This document shows, one piece after another, positions 39,431 through 48,513 of a stretch of 64,000 nucleotides of DNA (its first letter is position 1; each line of letters starts with the position of its first letter). Where the stretch lies: positions 582,365 to 646,364 of the forward strand of contig NZ_JAUOTP010000002.1 in NCBI RefSeq assembly GCF_030546695.1. The letters run 5' to 3'. The stretch is from Sphingomonas natans (GTDB lineage Bacteria; Pseudomonadota; Alphaproteobacteria; Sphingomonadales; Sphingomonadaceae). The notes under the pieces are model-generated. The model did not search any database, was not told the DNA's origin, and worked only from the letters and a program-made list of their open reading frames with translations. The position numbers were made by a program, and so were the translations under genes.

Positions 39431-40909
39431 ATGCTCGATAGTGTGAACCGCCCCGTCCTCTCGGACGACAGCCTTTTCCGCGAAGCCAATCTGATCGGCG
39501 GCGAATGGGTACAGGCAGCGGATGGCGCGGCGATCGCCGTGACCAACCCCGCCAATGGCCGGTTGATCGGCCATGTGCCGTCTCTGTCCCGCGCAGAGGT
39601 CGCCCGGGCCGTGGATGCCGCGCACGAAGCGCAGGCGGGCTGGCGCGCGCTGACCGGAAAGGAGCGCGCCGCGATCCTGCGCCGGCTGTTCGATCTGATG
39701 ATGGCCAATCAGGACGATCTGGCACGGATCATGACCGCCGAGCAGGGCAAGCCGTTCGCCGAGGCCAAGGGCGAGATCGCCTATGCCGCCGGCTTCATCG
39801 AGTGGTTCGGCGAGGAAGCCAAGCGGATCTACGGCGACACGATCCCGGCGCCGCGCGCGGGCCAGCGGATCATCGTCCACAAGGAGCCGATCGGTGTCTT
39901 CGCGGCGATCACGCCGTGGAACTTCCCGACCGCAATGATCACCCGAAAGGCCGGCCCGGGCTGGGCGGCCGGCTGTACCAGCGTGATCCGCCCTGCGAGC
40001 GAAACGCCCTTTTCCGCGCTCGCGCTGGGCGTCCTCGCCGAACGCGCAGGGATGCCGGCGGGCGTTTGCAACGTCGTCACCGGATCCGCATCGGACAGCG
40101 GCAAGGAATTGTGCGAGAATCCGAAAGTCGCGAAGCTGTCCTTCACGGGCAGCACGCGCGTCGGCTCGATCCTGCTCGCGCAATGCGCGCCCACGGTGAA
40201 GAAGACGAGCATGGAGTTGGGCGGAAACGCGCCGTTTATCGTCTTCGACGATGCCGACCTGGACGAGGCGGTGAAGGGCGCGATGATGTCCAAATATCGC
40301 AATACCGGCCAGACCTGCGTCTGCGCGAACCGCTTCCTCGTCCAATCCGGCGTCTATGACGCATTTGCCGACAAGCTCGCCGCGGCGGTGTCGGCGCTCA
40401 AGGTCGGCAACGGCATGGACGACGGCGTCACGCAGGGCCCGCTGATCAATGAAGGCGCGATCGCCAAGGTCGAGGAGCATGTCGCCGACGCGCTTGCGCA
40501 CGGCGCGCGGATCGCCGCGGGCGGGCGCCGCGGCGCGCTCGGCGGCACCTTTTACGAGCCGACGATCCTGATCGACGTGCCGCGTACCGCCCGGATCTTC
40601 TCCGAAGAGACGTTCGGTCCCGTCGCCCCGTTGATCCGCTTCGAAACCGAAGCGGAGGCGATCGAGATGGCCAATGATACGCCGTTCGGCCTCGCCGCCT
40701 ATTTCTACAGCCGCGACGTCGGCCGGATCTTCCGTGTCGCCGGGGCGATCGAGGCGGGGATCGTGGGGATCAACGAAGGCATCATCTCCACCGAAGTGGC
40801 GCCGTTCGGCGGGGTCAAGGCCTCAGGTCTAGGCCGCGAGGGTTCGAAATACGGGATCGAGGATTATCTCGAAATCAAATATCTCTGCCTGGGCGGCATT
40901 GATCTTTGA
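39431..40909 (+). CDS. gabD: Succinate-semialdehyde dehydrogenase-like aldehyde dehydrogenase
   Basis: The 492-residue enzyme has the GabD layout: TPWNFPTAMITRK, the MELGGNAPFIVFDDADLD segment with the general-base glutamate, the nucleophile in NTGQTCVCANR, and the C-terminal GGVKASGLGREGSKYGIEDYLEIKY typical of SSADH. It should oxidise succinate semialdehyde, or a related semialdehyde, to the diacid. One conserved position differs: the lysine of the KPAS motif that contacts the cofactor is Arg187 here (VIRPASETPFSA), which could shift NAD/NADP preference. The gene ends the plus-strand run that begins with the CMD-cupin. Confidence 0.88.
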   Translation: MLDSVNRPVLSDDSLFREANLIGGEWVQAADGAAIAVTNPANGRLIGHVPSLSRAEVARAVDAAHEAQAGWRALTGKERAAILRRLFDLMMANQDDLARIMTAEQGKPFAEAKGEIAYAAGFIEWFGEEAKRIYGDTIPAPRAGQRIIVHKEPIGVFAAITPWNFPTAMITRKAGPGWAAGCTSVIRPASETPFSALALGVLAERAGMPAGVCNVVTGSASDSGKELCENPKVAKLSFTGSTRVGSILLAQCAPTVKKTSMELGGNAPFIVFDDADLDEAVKGAMMSKYRNTGQTCVCANRFLVQSGVYDAFADKLAAAVSALKVGNGMDDGVTQGPLINEGAIAKVEEHVADALAHGARIAAGGRRGALGGTFYEPTILIDVPRTARIFSEETFGPVAPLIRFETEAEAIEMANDTPFGLAAYFYSRDVGRIFRVAGAIEAGIVGINEGIISTEVAPFGGVKASGLGREGSKYGIEDYLEIKYLCLGGIDL

Positions 40910-41151
40910 TTGGCGTCGTCCCTGCCGCAAAAGAGGACCAGCCTGCCGGCAATTGCGTGCATCCGGCATCGCTCCGGTCCGCGCTGGCGCAATAGGCGTG
41001 CTTCCGATCGGCCCGGCATAAGGCCTTTCGATCACGCGGATGCGGGTCGCATGTTGACGATCCCACCAACACGGATCGCCCCTGTTTCGCGACCAATCAT
41101 CGCAGCCGGGCAGGGGCGCCGATTGACTCCGTTCGAGGGCGCGCGCACAAA

Positions 41152-41181
41152 CGTAAATACGGTTGCCCGTGCGCAATTGCG
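41152..41181. promoter_or_regulatory. Paired operator upstream of LysR-type gene
   Basis: CGTAAATACG (41152-41161) and the perfect palindrome CGCAATTGCG (41172-41181) start exactly 20 bp apart, about 120 bases before the LysR-type ATG. The 394-base gap 40910-41303 contains no other recognisable element or gene. Confidence 0.68.
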
Positions 41182-41303
41182 GAACAGGTCGGGCTGCCGG
41201 ATGGTGTGAATGGGAGAGGAAGCGTGGGAAGCTGCAACGGTTTCGCGTCGCGTGACACGCAGGAGATGAGGGCCGTTGCCCCGCGCGCGCGCCGGAGGCC
41301 CGC

Positions 41304-42359
41304 ATGCTGATCGATCTCGCGCAACTCCGGACCTTCGTCGTCGTCGCCGAAGAGCAGCATCTCACCCGCGCGGCCGATCGACTGTATATGAGCCAGTCGG
41401 CCGCGAGCGCGCATGTCCGCGCAATCGAAGACCATTTGGGCGTGCAGCTCTTCGTACGCACGAACCGCAGCTTGGAACTGACGCAGGCGGGCCACCTTCT
41501 GGCGCAGCGTGCCAAGATATTGCTGCGCGAGGAAACCCTGTTCACGTCCTTCGCTCGCGAACTGAAGGGCGAAGTGGAAGGGCAGCTGGTCGTCGGCACT
41601 AGCAGCGAACCGGGCACCGGCATCGGCGAATTGCTGGCGGCGCTTCGCCTCGATCATCCGCTGATCTCTGTCGATGTCGTCGCGCGGCCCTCGTCCAGCG
41701 TTCAGCGCGGCCTGATGAGCGGCGAACTGGATGTGGGCATTCTGATCGGTCAGCCGATCGAGCCCAACTTTTCTTATCGTGCGCTCACCCGGGTCGCGTA
41801 TCGCGTGGCGGGACCCGCCGCCTGGAAGGATCTGATCGACGCGGCTGACTGGTCCGCGCTTGCCGCCCTGCCCTGGCTGACGCCGAGCTCCAGCTCGGCC
41901 TATTCGGTGATGCTGAGCGATATCTTCGGCAGCAAGGGGCTGGAGTTGAACAGCGTGCTGCGGTTCGACAATTCGTCCGTCGGCCGCACGATCCTGAAAG
42001 CCGGCGCGGGGATGATGCTCCTGCGGGAAGACCATGCCTTGGAAGGCGAGAGGGAAGGCTACCTCGCCATCTCACCAATCGCTTTTGCAGAGACCGGACT
42101 GCACATCGCCTATCAATCGGCCCGCAAGGAGGATCCCCTGATCCGCGCCTTCCTGGATGCCTCGCGGCGTCCGTGGCCCGATGCCAAGCCAGCGGAGCAG
42201 CCGGAAGAGGCCTTCGCTGCCGTGGGCGACAAACAACCTCGCATCGCATCCTCACGCCTCACCAGCCCCGACGCGAACGGGACGCCGCCCTGGTCGACCG
42301 CCTACGGCTTCAGACCGACTGACTTGCCCGTTCGATCTCCTCGCGCGCTGCGGCGCTGA
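41304..42359 (+). CDS. LysR-family transcriptional regulator
   Basis: The 351-residue protein begins MLIDLAQLRTFVVVAEEQHLTRAADRLYMSQSAASAHVRAIE, the LysR winged helix-turn-helix, and continues with a periplasmic-binding-like effector domain (about 95-295). The last 50 residues are a low-complexity Pro/Ser/Arg-rich tail without family similarity and may not matter. The gene ends inside the ligase gene on the other strand, with a 50-base tail-to-tail overlap. A paired cluster operator lies upstream, so the IclR system may control this regulator, a two-level circuit. Targets of LysR proteins are usually nearby; here it could add control of the ligase/MaoC operon. Confidence 0.85.
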   Translation: MLIDLAQLRTFVVVAEEQHLTRAADRLYMSQSAASAHVRAIEDHLGVQLFVRTNRSLELTQAGHLLAQRAKILLREETLFTSFARELKGEVEGQLVVGTSSEPGTGIGELLAALRLDHPLISVDVVARPSSSVQRGLMSGELDVGILIGQPIEPNFSYRALTRVAYRVAGPAAWKDLIDAADWSALAALPWLTPSSSSAYSVMLSDIFGSKGLELNSVLRFDNSSVGRTILKAGAGMMLLREDHALEGEREGYLAISPIAFAETGLHIAYQSARKEDPLIRAFLDASRRPWPDAKPAEQPEEAFAAVGDKQPRIASSRLTSPDANGTPPWSTAYGFRPTDLPVRSPRALRR

Positions 42360-43896
42360 CGAGCTTCTTATCGACCTTTCCGGTGTGATTGGTCGGCAGC
42401 GGTTCGTCCTGCAGGCGCCAGCGCGTCGGTACGGCGAACGAAGCCAAGGTCGAGCGAAGCCGAGTGCGGATCTCATCCACGGTCAGATCGCCCTCGGTGA
42501 CGACGACGGCCATCACCTCTTCGCCGAGATCGGCATGCGGGATGCCGAACACGACCGCTTCCACCACGCCCGGCACGGTCATCAGCGCACGCTCGACAGC
42601 GACCGGCGCGATATTCTCGCCGCCACGGATGATCATTTCCTTGCTGCGGCCGGTGATCCACAGCTGTCCGTCTTCATCCAGCCGCCCGAGATCGCCAGTG
42701 TGCAGCCACCCGTCCGCATCGATTGGCGACTCGTCGATCCCGAAATAGCCGCTCATCTGCGTCGGCGAGCGCAGCAGGATTTCCCCATCGGGCAGGCCCG
42801 GATGCTCGAGGAACGAGATCTCGACGCACGGCAAGGGCCGGCCGGTCGAGCCGAGCTTGGCGATGTCTTCCGAGCCCGCCGCCGCCGTCGCCTGCCCGCC
42901 ATTCTCGGTCAGGCCGTAGCCGGTCGGAATACGCGGGCTGACGCTAGGAAGACAGGTGCGCATGCGCTGCATCAGTTCGGCATGAACGGGTGCGCCGCCG
43001 ATGCTGATCGACCTGAGGCTGGAAAGATCCCTGCCACCCACGTCTGGATGATCCAGCAGGCGCGAGACCATCGTCGGCACTGCATTCCAGCGGTTGACCT
43101 TGTGCCGCTCGATCAGCTCCATCACGTCCTTGGGATCGTAGCGGCCCTTCGACAGCACGATCGTGTCGCCGACCACCACGGCCCGCAGCAGCGCCTGCAT
43201 CGAGCCAACGTGGAACAACGGGCCGGTCAGCAAGGTGACGTCATGCGCACTCTCGTCGATCTGGTGCGGGAGCTTGCGCGTGACGTGAAGCGTCATGTGC
43301 AATCGCGCGAGCACCGCCCGATGCGACAGCACCACGGCCTTCGGCACGCCGGACGTTCCCGACGTGAAGATGATCATCGCCGTGTCTTCCTCGCTTCCGC
43401 CGTTCCCGGCGATCGCGTCGACGTCCCCCTGCCCGTTCGGATCGACGGCCCACGTCCCGCACGGTACGCCGGCCGGCATCTTCGCGGCGATGGACGCATC
43501 GGCCAGGATCAACTTGGGTGACAGCAGCGCCATGCCCGTCTCGATCTCCGCACTGCTCCACCAGGTGTTCGCGAGCACGGGCACCGCGCCTGCGCTGAGG
43601 CAGGCCCAGAAGTTCACGACCCATTCCGGGCTGTTCCAGCCGAGCACGAACACACGGTCGCCTGCGCCAATGCCCGCCTGCGTCAGCTCGGCCACCTTCG
43701 CGGCGATCGCGCGCCGCAGCTCGGCGAACGTCAGCGCCTGATCGCCTTGCGCGACATAGGACCGTTCGCCCCAGCGGCCCGCGAAGCCGAGCAGTTCCTC
43801 GACCCGGCGCGGACGCTCCACGTACATCTTGTACGAGATCCCGCCGACCACTTCGACGGCGATCTCCTTGGACCAACGGGCCTCGGCCACGGACAT
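42310..43896 (-). CDS. AMP-forming acyl-CoA synthetase/ligase
   Basis: The 528-residue adenylating enzyme has the complete set of motifs: P-loop IIFTSGTSGVPKA, the GYGLTENGG segment, DGWLHTGDLGRLDEDG with the hinge aspartate, GRSKEMIIRGGENIAP and the C-terminal catalytic lysine in TNHTGKVDKK. It activates a carboxylic acid with ATP to an acyl-CoA; chain type is not predictable. It follows the second MaoC-type dehydratase gene by 12 bases on the same strand, so both are co-transcribed from the promoter with the operator pair at 45304-45333. Confidence 0.9.
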   Translation of the reverse strand: MSVAEARWSKEIAVEVVGGISYKMYVERPRRVEELLGFAGRWGERSYVAQGDQALTFAELRRAIAAKVAELTQAGIGAGDRVFVLGWNSPEWVVNFWACLSAGAVPVLANTWWSSAEIETGMALLSPKLILADASIAAKMPAGVPCGTWAVDPNGQGDVDAIAGNGGSEEDTAMIIFTSGTSGVPKAVVLSHRAVLARLHMTLHVTRKLPHQIDESAHDVTLLTGPLFHVGSMQALLRAVVVGDTIVLSKGRYDPKDVMELIERHKVNRWNAVPTMVSRLLDHPDVGGRDLSSLRSISIGGAPVHAELMQRMRTCLPSVSPRIPTGYGLTENGGQATAAAGSEDIAKLGSTGRPLPCVEISFLEHPGLPDGEILLRSPTQMSGYFGIDESPIDADGWLHTGDLGRLDEDGQLWITGRSKEMIIRGGENIAPVAVERALMTVPGVVEAVVFGIPHADLGEEVMAVVVTEGDLTVDEIRTRLRSTLASFAVPTRWRLQDEPLPTNHTGKVDKKLVSAAAREEIERASQSV

Positions 43897-43908
43897 GACG
43901 ATGCGGCC

Positions 43909-45084
43909 TCAGGCTTCGCGGGCAGGAAGCACGATGATCGCGGTCCCCGGCATGCAATTCTGCCCTCGCTGGTTGATCGCCCAGGTGGTGAGCTTCACGA
44001 TGTGGTTGCCCAGATCGTCCACTTCCTTGGCGTCGATCCGGCCGCCCAGGCGCACGACGTCCGAAAGGTAGACGTGCGAGCGATACTGGCCGGTGATCTG
44101 CTTCAGCCAACCCGCGTCGCCCATCCAGTTGGTGAGCGAATGGATCTGCCAGCTCGTGCGCTGAATGCCCACGTCATAGGCCATCTGCGCGCCCTGCAGC
44201 GAGGCGGCATAATCGTTGTAGTGAACCGAATAGACGGGCTCCAGCGAATGCGTCTTGGGATCGCGGAACGCCCATTTGGGGTGCTTGTGATAGCGCTTGA
44301 GCGATACGGAATGCGCGGCGACACGCGGGATCGGCGCCGAACCGCCGGCGATGAAAGCGATGAAGTCGGTCAGGCCCAGCGGCCCCTTGGTGATGACGTC
44401 GATTTCCTCGCCGACCTCCACGTCCTCCCAGTAGCGCGGCACCGCGCCGCGCGGCGCCTCCTTCAGGATGCCCGCCTCGATCTCCTCGATCTCCTCATCC
44501 TTCCAAGGATGCGGCACGGTGATCTCGCGGGTTTCCGCGCGCTTCTGCATCTCGCCGCGCTCGAAGCGCATGCGAGAGCAGATGAAGTCGGCGATCAGCT
44601 CGCCATCCTGGTTCGTATATTGCTGGAGGATATAATCCTTGATCCGGCGCCCGCCGAAATTGCTCTGCTCGATCGGGCCGTCGAAGCCCTGAAACTCGCA
44701 GCGGCATTCGATCTTGTCGCCCACCTTGATCGGGTTGTGGAAATCGATCTTGGTCTCGCAATGGAAACCGCCGAGGCCCGGCCAGCCGACCTGGATGCCG
44801 GCGAGGCACGCGAAGATGAAGCTCGGCGGGGCTATCAGCGTGCCATAGTCCGTCGTCTCGGCATAATCGGCTTCGGTCCAAAGGGGATTGTCATCGCCGA
44901 TCCCCTCGCAAAAGCGCAGGATCGCGGTCCGCGTCGCATATTCGTTGTTGATGCTCGCCGCGGTCCTCAGATTGGTCCCGATCAGCGCCCGCATCGATGC
45001 CAGCATCTCGTCCGTGAACTTCCCGGTCGCCAGTTCCTTGGCGATGGCGGGGCCCTCTTCGGTCGTCGTCGTGGTCGCGGTCAT
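43909..45084 (-). CDS. Tandem-hotdog MaoC-type dehydratase, copy 2
   Basis: The product of about 391 residues is a full-length paralogue of the protein at 12850-13995: both share ELATGxFTDE at the N-terminus, GTLIAPPSFIFAC / GLIAPPSFIFAC, LxxVTKGPxGLTD and the PVYSVHYNDYAASLQGAQ block. It should hydrate or dehydrate acyl-CoA intermediates. Keeping two such genes in one regulon suggests two successive rounds or two chain types rather than redundancy (inference). The ATG at 45084 aligns with the paralogue's start; an ATG at 45102 and a TTG at 45117 are alternatives and no strong ribosome site decides between them. Confidence 0.82.
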   Translation of the reverse strand: MTATTTTTEEGPAIAKELATGKFTDEMLASMRALIGTNLRTAASINNEYATRTAILRFCEGIGDDNPLWTEADYAETTDYGTLIAPPSFIFACLAGIQVGWPGLGGFHCETKIDFHNPIKVGDKIECRCEFQGFDGPIEQSNFGGRRIKDYILQQYTNQDGELIADFICSRMRFERGEMQKRAETREITVPHPWKDEEIEEIEAGILKEAPRGAVPRYWEDVEVGEEIDVITKGPLGLTDFIAFIAGGSAPIPRVAAHSVSLKRYHKHPKWAFRDPKTHSLEPVYSVHYNDYAASLQGAQMAYDVGIQRTSWQIHSLTNWMGDAGWLKQITGQYRSHVYLSDVVRLGGRIDAKEVDDLGNHIVKLTTWAINQRGQNCMPGTAIIVLPAREA

Positions 45085-45303
45085 AGGCTGAGCTGGTTCC
45101 ATTCTGTGAGACAACAAGGGCTACGCCCGCGTCGGGATGGTCGTCCATGGCGTTTTGACGAACACGGCCTTCGCCAGATCAGGCCCAAATGCGCCTTGGC
45201 CGGTCGAAGCCATGATCGAGTTCAGAGATCCCTTCCATTCGTCCGCCTTCGCAACCCTCCCGTCGCGATCATCGGCAGAATACAGGCAACCCCAAAGTTA
45301 GTT

Positions 45304-45333
45304 CGTATATACGCATGACAATCTGCATAAACG
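45304..45333. promoter_or_regulatory. Paired operator between MaoC-2/ligase operon and MFS transporter
   Basis: The perfect palindrome CGTATATACG (45304-45313, preceded by TT) and TGCATAAACG (45324-45333, followed by AA) start exactly 20 bp apart in the 308-base divergent gap. The pair is about 60 bases from the transporter ATG and 220 from the dehydratase start. No gene is seen in the gap. This is the rightmost member of the operator family that I can find. Confidence 0.8.
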
Positions 45334-45392
45334 AACTTGTCGGTGTGAGACGCGTGTGCCAGTCTTTACGCAGCATGCGAGAGGGTCTTTGA

Positions 45393-46682
45393 ATGGCTAA
45401 AAAGTCATCTAGCTGGTTGGAGGCGCGCTGGATCGCCGCAATCGTTTTACTGGCAGTATACACGCTCCATTCGCTCGATCGGTACGTCTTCGGCGTCGTG
45501 ATCGAGCCGCTCCGCCACGAATTTCACCTGTCGGATGCGCAGCTCGGGGCCATCGGCGGCTCGGCACATGCCATAGGTTTCTGCGTCTGCGTTCTACCCG
45601 TCGGCTGGCTGATGGATCGCACGAACCGCGTGAAATTCCTCTCGACGATGCTGGCGATCTGGAGCGCCGTATCGGGTCTGGGGGCGTTCGCGACGGGTTA
45701 TTGGTCACTTTTCACGATGCGCACCGTCGTAGGCGCGGCGGAATCGTCGACGGCCTCGGGCACCCAGTCGCTCGTCGCCAGCATCTTCCCCGTGAAAGAG
45801 CGCGCCAGCGCCATGGGCCTGGTGCATTCGGGGTTGGCCCTTGGCACCGGTCTGGCGTTCGTCATCGGCGGATTCGTCGCCCAGCATTTCGGATGGAGGG
45901 CGGTCTTCCTCGTGGTCGGGCTGCCCGGCATCATCCTTGCGGCCTTCATGTGGCTGAAATTTCCCGAGCCGTCCCGCAGTCTCGAAAATGGCGACGCCGG
46001 CCACGCCGTTTCGATGTGGCAGTCCTTCAAATTCTTCCTGCGCACGCGCAGCGTGTTCTTCAACACGATCGGCCTCGCCATCGTCGCGATGAACATCGCA
46101 TCGATCTGGATCTGGATCACGCCGATCCTGGTGCGCGAACAGGGATTCAGCCTGGCGACGGCCGGCCTCATCGTCGGCATCGCCGCCGGCGTGCTGAAGT
46201 TCGCATCTACCGCCTTGTCGGGCTTCCTGGCGGACTGGGTCGCGCGTGGACGGGTGGATCGGCTTTGGATCGTGCCTTCCTGCGCGCTCACCCTGTCGGT
46301 TCCTGTCGCGTTCGGCATCGCCTTCGCGCCATCACCGATGATTGCGGCCTTGCTGGTGTTCGTGCTCGGGCTAACGCTGGGCACCCATTACTCGGCTCCG
46401 AAGGCTGCGATCGTGACCGCGACGCCCCCGCGGATGCGCGGCTCGATCGCCGCGCTGCAGGAGCTTGTGGCGAACCTGGGCGGCGCCGCCATCGGGCCGC
46501 TCATTACCGGCATCATCTCCGACAAGCTCGGCGGGACAAACTCGGTCAGTCTCGCGCTTGGCGCCACGGTCAGCCTCAACCTGATTGCCGCCGCCAGCTT
46601 CTGGTTCGGAATCCGGAACAGTTCTGCCAGCACCAGCGCCCCTGATCCGGGCGTCGTAGAGAGCGTGATCGCACCGCGCTGA
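45393..46682 (+). CDS. MFS transporter
   Basis: The 429-residue protein has twelve predicted hydrophobic segments and the MFS signature between helices 2 and 3 (GWLMDRTNRVKFLS). The N-terminal AVYTLHSLDRYVFGVVIEPLRHEF segment resembles the spinster-like/organic-acid branch, where a D-R pair in helix 1 is usual. It most likely imports the acid or another catabolite across the inner membrane, matching the TonB receptors in the outer membrane. GAGAGG precedes the ATG by about nine bases. The divergent operator pair links its expression with the second MaoC/ligase operon. Confidence 0.88.
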   Translation: MAKKSSSWLEARWIAAIVLLAVYTLHSLDRYVFGVVIEPLRHEFHLSDAQLGAIGGSAHAIGFCVCVLPVGWLMDRTNRVKFLSTMLAIWSAVSGLGAFATGYWSLFTMRTVVGAAESSTASGTQSLVASIFPVKERASAMGLVHSGLALGTGLAFVIGGFVAQHFGWRAVFLVVGLPGIILAAFMWLKFPEPSRSLENGDAGHAVSMWQSFKFFLRTRSVFFNTIGLAIVAMNIASIWIWITPILVREQGFSLATAGLIVGIAAGVLKFASTALSGFLADWVARGRVDRLWIVPSCALTLSVPVAFGIAFAPSPMIAALLVFVLGLTLGTHYSAPKAAIVTATPPRMRGSIAALQELVANLGGAAIGPLITGIISDKLGGTNSVSLALGATVSLNLIAAASFWFGIRNSSASTSAPDPGVVESVIAPR

Positions 46683-46806
46683 GCCCTCCCCGAGGAGCTG
46701 GTTTCGGTATCGACGCAGCCCCCTCGGACGAGGCTATCGGCGATGTCGCCTGATCGACGCGCAATCTGCCGAAGGTGCGCGTCGCGGTGAGAACGTGCGA
46801 AGCGCG

Positions 46807-47670
46807 TCAGTCGTAAAAGGCCGGCTCGTGCAGCAAGCGTTGGGACAGAGCCAGATCGTGCGCTATCCAGACCTGCGCATTCAGGCTTTTCGCCAGCGCT
46901 GCGACCATCGCTCTCGACTGCGGGGTTTGCGTTCGGCGTTCGGCGTCGGGCATCCGATCGAGCATAGCCTCCTCCTTGAAGTGATAGAGGTCGCCGGCGA
47001 GAATGATGGGCCCGGTATGCGGCAGGTTCACGACTGCTACGCTATGCCCCGGTGAGTGGCCGGGCGCCAGTTTGATGACGACGCTACCATCGCCGAACAC
47101 ATCGTAATCATCGCCGATGAGGATCGTCTTGGCGGTTTGGAGATCCACCCAATCCTGCCTTTCGCGCGTATAACCGTCCGGACCGAACATGAAGTCGTGC
47201 TCCGCCTTCGAAACGAGCCAGGTCGCGGTCCGCGCAAAGACGTTGCCATTGCCGCTATGATCCCAATGTGCATGCGACAGCGAAAGATACGTGATTTGGT
47301 CGGGCCTATACCCGATGTCGGCAAGCTGCCCGACCAGGCTCCGCATCCTGACGACCGAAACATGCTTGTTCGGTTGGAATTCGCCGAGAGGCCGCCCCGT
47401 CCAACGATCCGAAACGCCCGTGTCCCAAAGAAACGTGCCTTTGGGATGCACGATCAGAAAGCACATGTTCGCCATGATCGTGGTGGCGACCTCGTCACGC
47501 GTCAGATTGAAGCCTTCGGGGCTGTCCGTCGCTAGTGCGCCACAATCCAGAACGTAGAGCCGCGGCGCGGAAACGACTGGCATCGGCGGCGGTTCGCCCG
47601 ACGCGGAAGTCGGGAGCATGGATGCTGCCAAGCAGTACAGAACCAGCTTACCAAGTCGCGCCAGTTTCAT
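46807..47670 (-). CDS. Exported metallo-beta-lactamase fold hydrolase, AHL-lactonase-like
   Basis: The 287-residue precursor has a signal peptide (hydrophobic run 5-18, ending TSASG) and the metal motif HAHWDH (His133, His135, Asp137, His138), followed by APGHSPGHS for the third metal histidine. The N-terminal layout with CGALATD and FLIVHPKGTFLWDTG is typical of N-acyl-homoserine lactonases (AiiA/AttM group). It would open a lactone ring, either of a signal molecule or of a pathway lactone. Family lactonases are commonly cytosolic; the signal peptide suggests extracytoplasmic action here. It lies just outside the operator-defined cluster. Confidence 0.82.
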   Translation of the reverse strand: MKLARLGKLVLYCLAASMLPTSASGEPPPMPVVSAPRLYVLDCGALATDSPEGFNLTRDEVATTIMANMCFLIVHPKGTFLWDTGVSDRWTGRPLGEFQPNKHVSVVRMRSLVGQLADIGYRPDQITYLSLSHAHWDHSGNGNVFARTATWLVSKAEHDFMFGPDGYTRERQDWVDLQTAKTILIGDDYDVFGDGSVVIKLAPGHSPGHSVAVVNLPHTGPIILAGDLYHFKEEAMLDRMPDAERRTQTPQSRAMVAALAKSLNAQVWIAHDLALSQRLLHEPAFYD

Positions 47671-48000
47671 GACAGTCCCAGCCAGTCATCCATGATCATG
47701 CATCTATCATATGGTAAAGCGATCACCCGCGATTACCACCGTCTTGCATCGGCTGTGACCGCTGAGCAAGTTCATCGGCATGGCGCAATATGCGCCCCAT
47801 GATTGTTGAATGTTGAGCCAAGACGGCCAGCTTCACTCACGCACCGATTGGTATCGGTCAGCCGTCTGGCCCGACTCTAGACGTTCCGAGAGATCGCGCG
47901 ACCGTTGCCGAATGCGAAGATCCTCTGCCGAACCTGATCGTGTTTGGGCGGCACGGACCGTAATGCGCCACAAGGCCAGAACGTCCATGCCATGCTGTCG
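47671..48000. other. Gene-free stretch upstream of the lactonase-like gene
   Basis: I see no supported gene in these 330 bases. They contain an inverted repeat, GGCGCA-ATA-TGCGCC (47782-47796), about 110 bases upstream of the lactonase-like gene. It resembles the cluster operator only superficially and has no partner 20 bp away. Confidence 0.4.
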
Positions 48001-48357
48001 CTATTGGTCGGAGACGACGTTCTTATACCATTCGGCGTAGCATGTGTTCTTCGCCATCCGCCGGTTGAGATCTGGGGCGCCGTCCGTCCACCAGGGAGAC
48101 CCACGTTCACCCAGCGCGACCTTGGCCTTGTCGACCGCGGCATGCGCTGCTGTCTCCGCCGCACCGTCTCCCGAATGCCGTGCGCTCGCCACGGCGCGGC
48201 GGGCCGCCATCAGCTCGTCGACGAGCCCCTGCCGCCGTTCGGACGGGAGATGCGGGTCGGCGGCGCGCCATAAACGGCCGCGGACTACGATGTATCTCCC
48301 GTCAGGTGTGAGGGGTGGCCCAGACGGGCTGCCGGTCTCATCGCCGTGCTTCGTCAA
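48001..48357 (-). CDS. Conserved hypothetical small protein
   Basis: The 118-residue protein reads TKHGDETGSPSGPPLTPDGRYIVVRGRLWRAADPHL, then a helical stretch (LVDELMAARRAVASAR), and ends with LGERGSPWWTDGAPDLNRR and AEWYKNV. I recognise this pattern from uncharacterised proteins found widely in alphaproteobacteria and relatives; no function is known to me. It has no signal peptide or membrane segment. The only possible start is a TTG at 48357, without a strong ribosome site. Coding character is supported by the well-formed domain and by lack of a sensible product in the overlapping frames. Confidence 0.7.
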   Translation of the reverse strand: MTKHGDETGSPSGPPLTPDGRYIVVRGRLWRAADPHLPSERRQGLVDELMAARRAVASARHSGDGAAETAAHAAVDKAKVALGERGSPWWTDGAPDLNRRMAKNTCYAEWYKNVVSDQ

Positions 48358-48513
48358 GCGACCGCTTCTTGCGGGTCGCCTTGGCGTCGCTCACCTCGCT
48401 CCGATTGTCGCGTAATCGCCCTCTTCTCCAATTCTCGCACGGGAAGATCAGCTTGCGCGTCTGCCGACCGTTTGGCCAGATCCGGCAACCGACAGTCCGA
48501 GCCCCGCATTCCG

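Noticed and set aside
46690..46727. CCGAGG/CCTCGG inverted repeat after the MFS gene as terminator
   Set aside because: Six-base arms with a 26-base loop and no U-run; not distinguishable from chance.
47782..47796. Palindrome GGCGCA-ATA-TGCGCC as another cluster operator
   Set aside because: Core and spacing differ, there is no partner 20 bp away, and neighbouring genes are not obviously part of the cluster.
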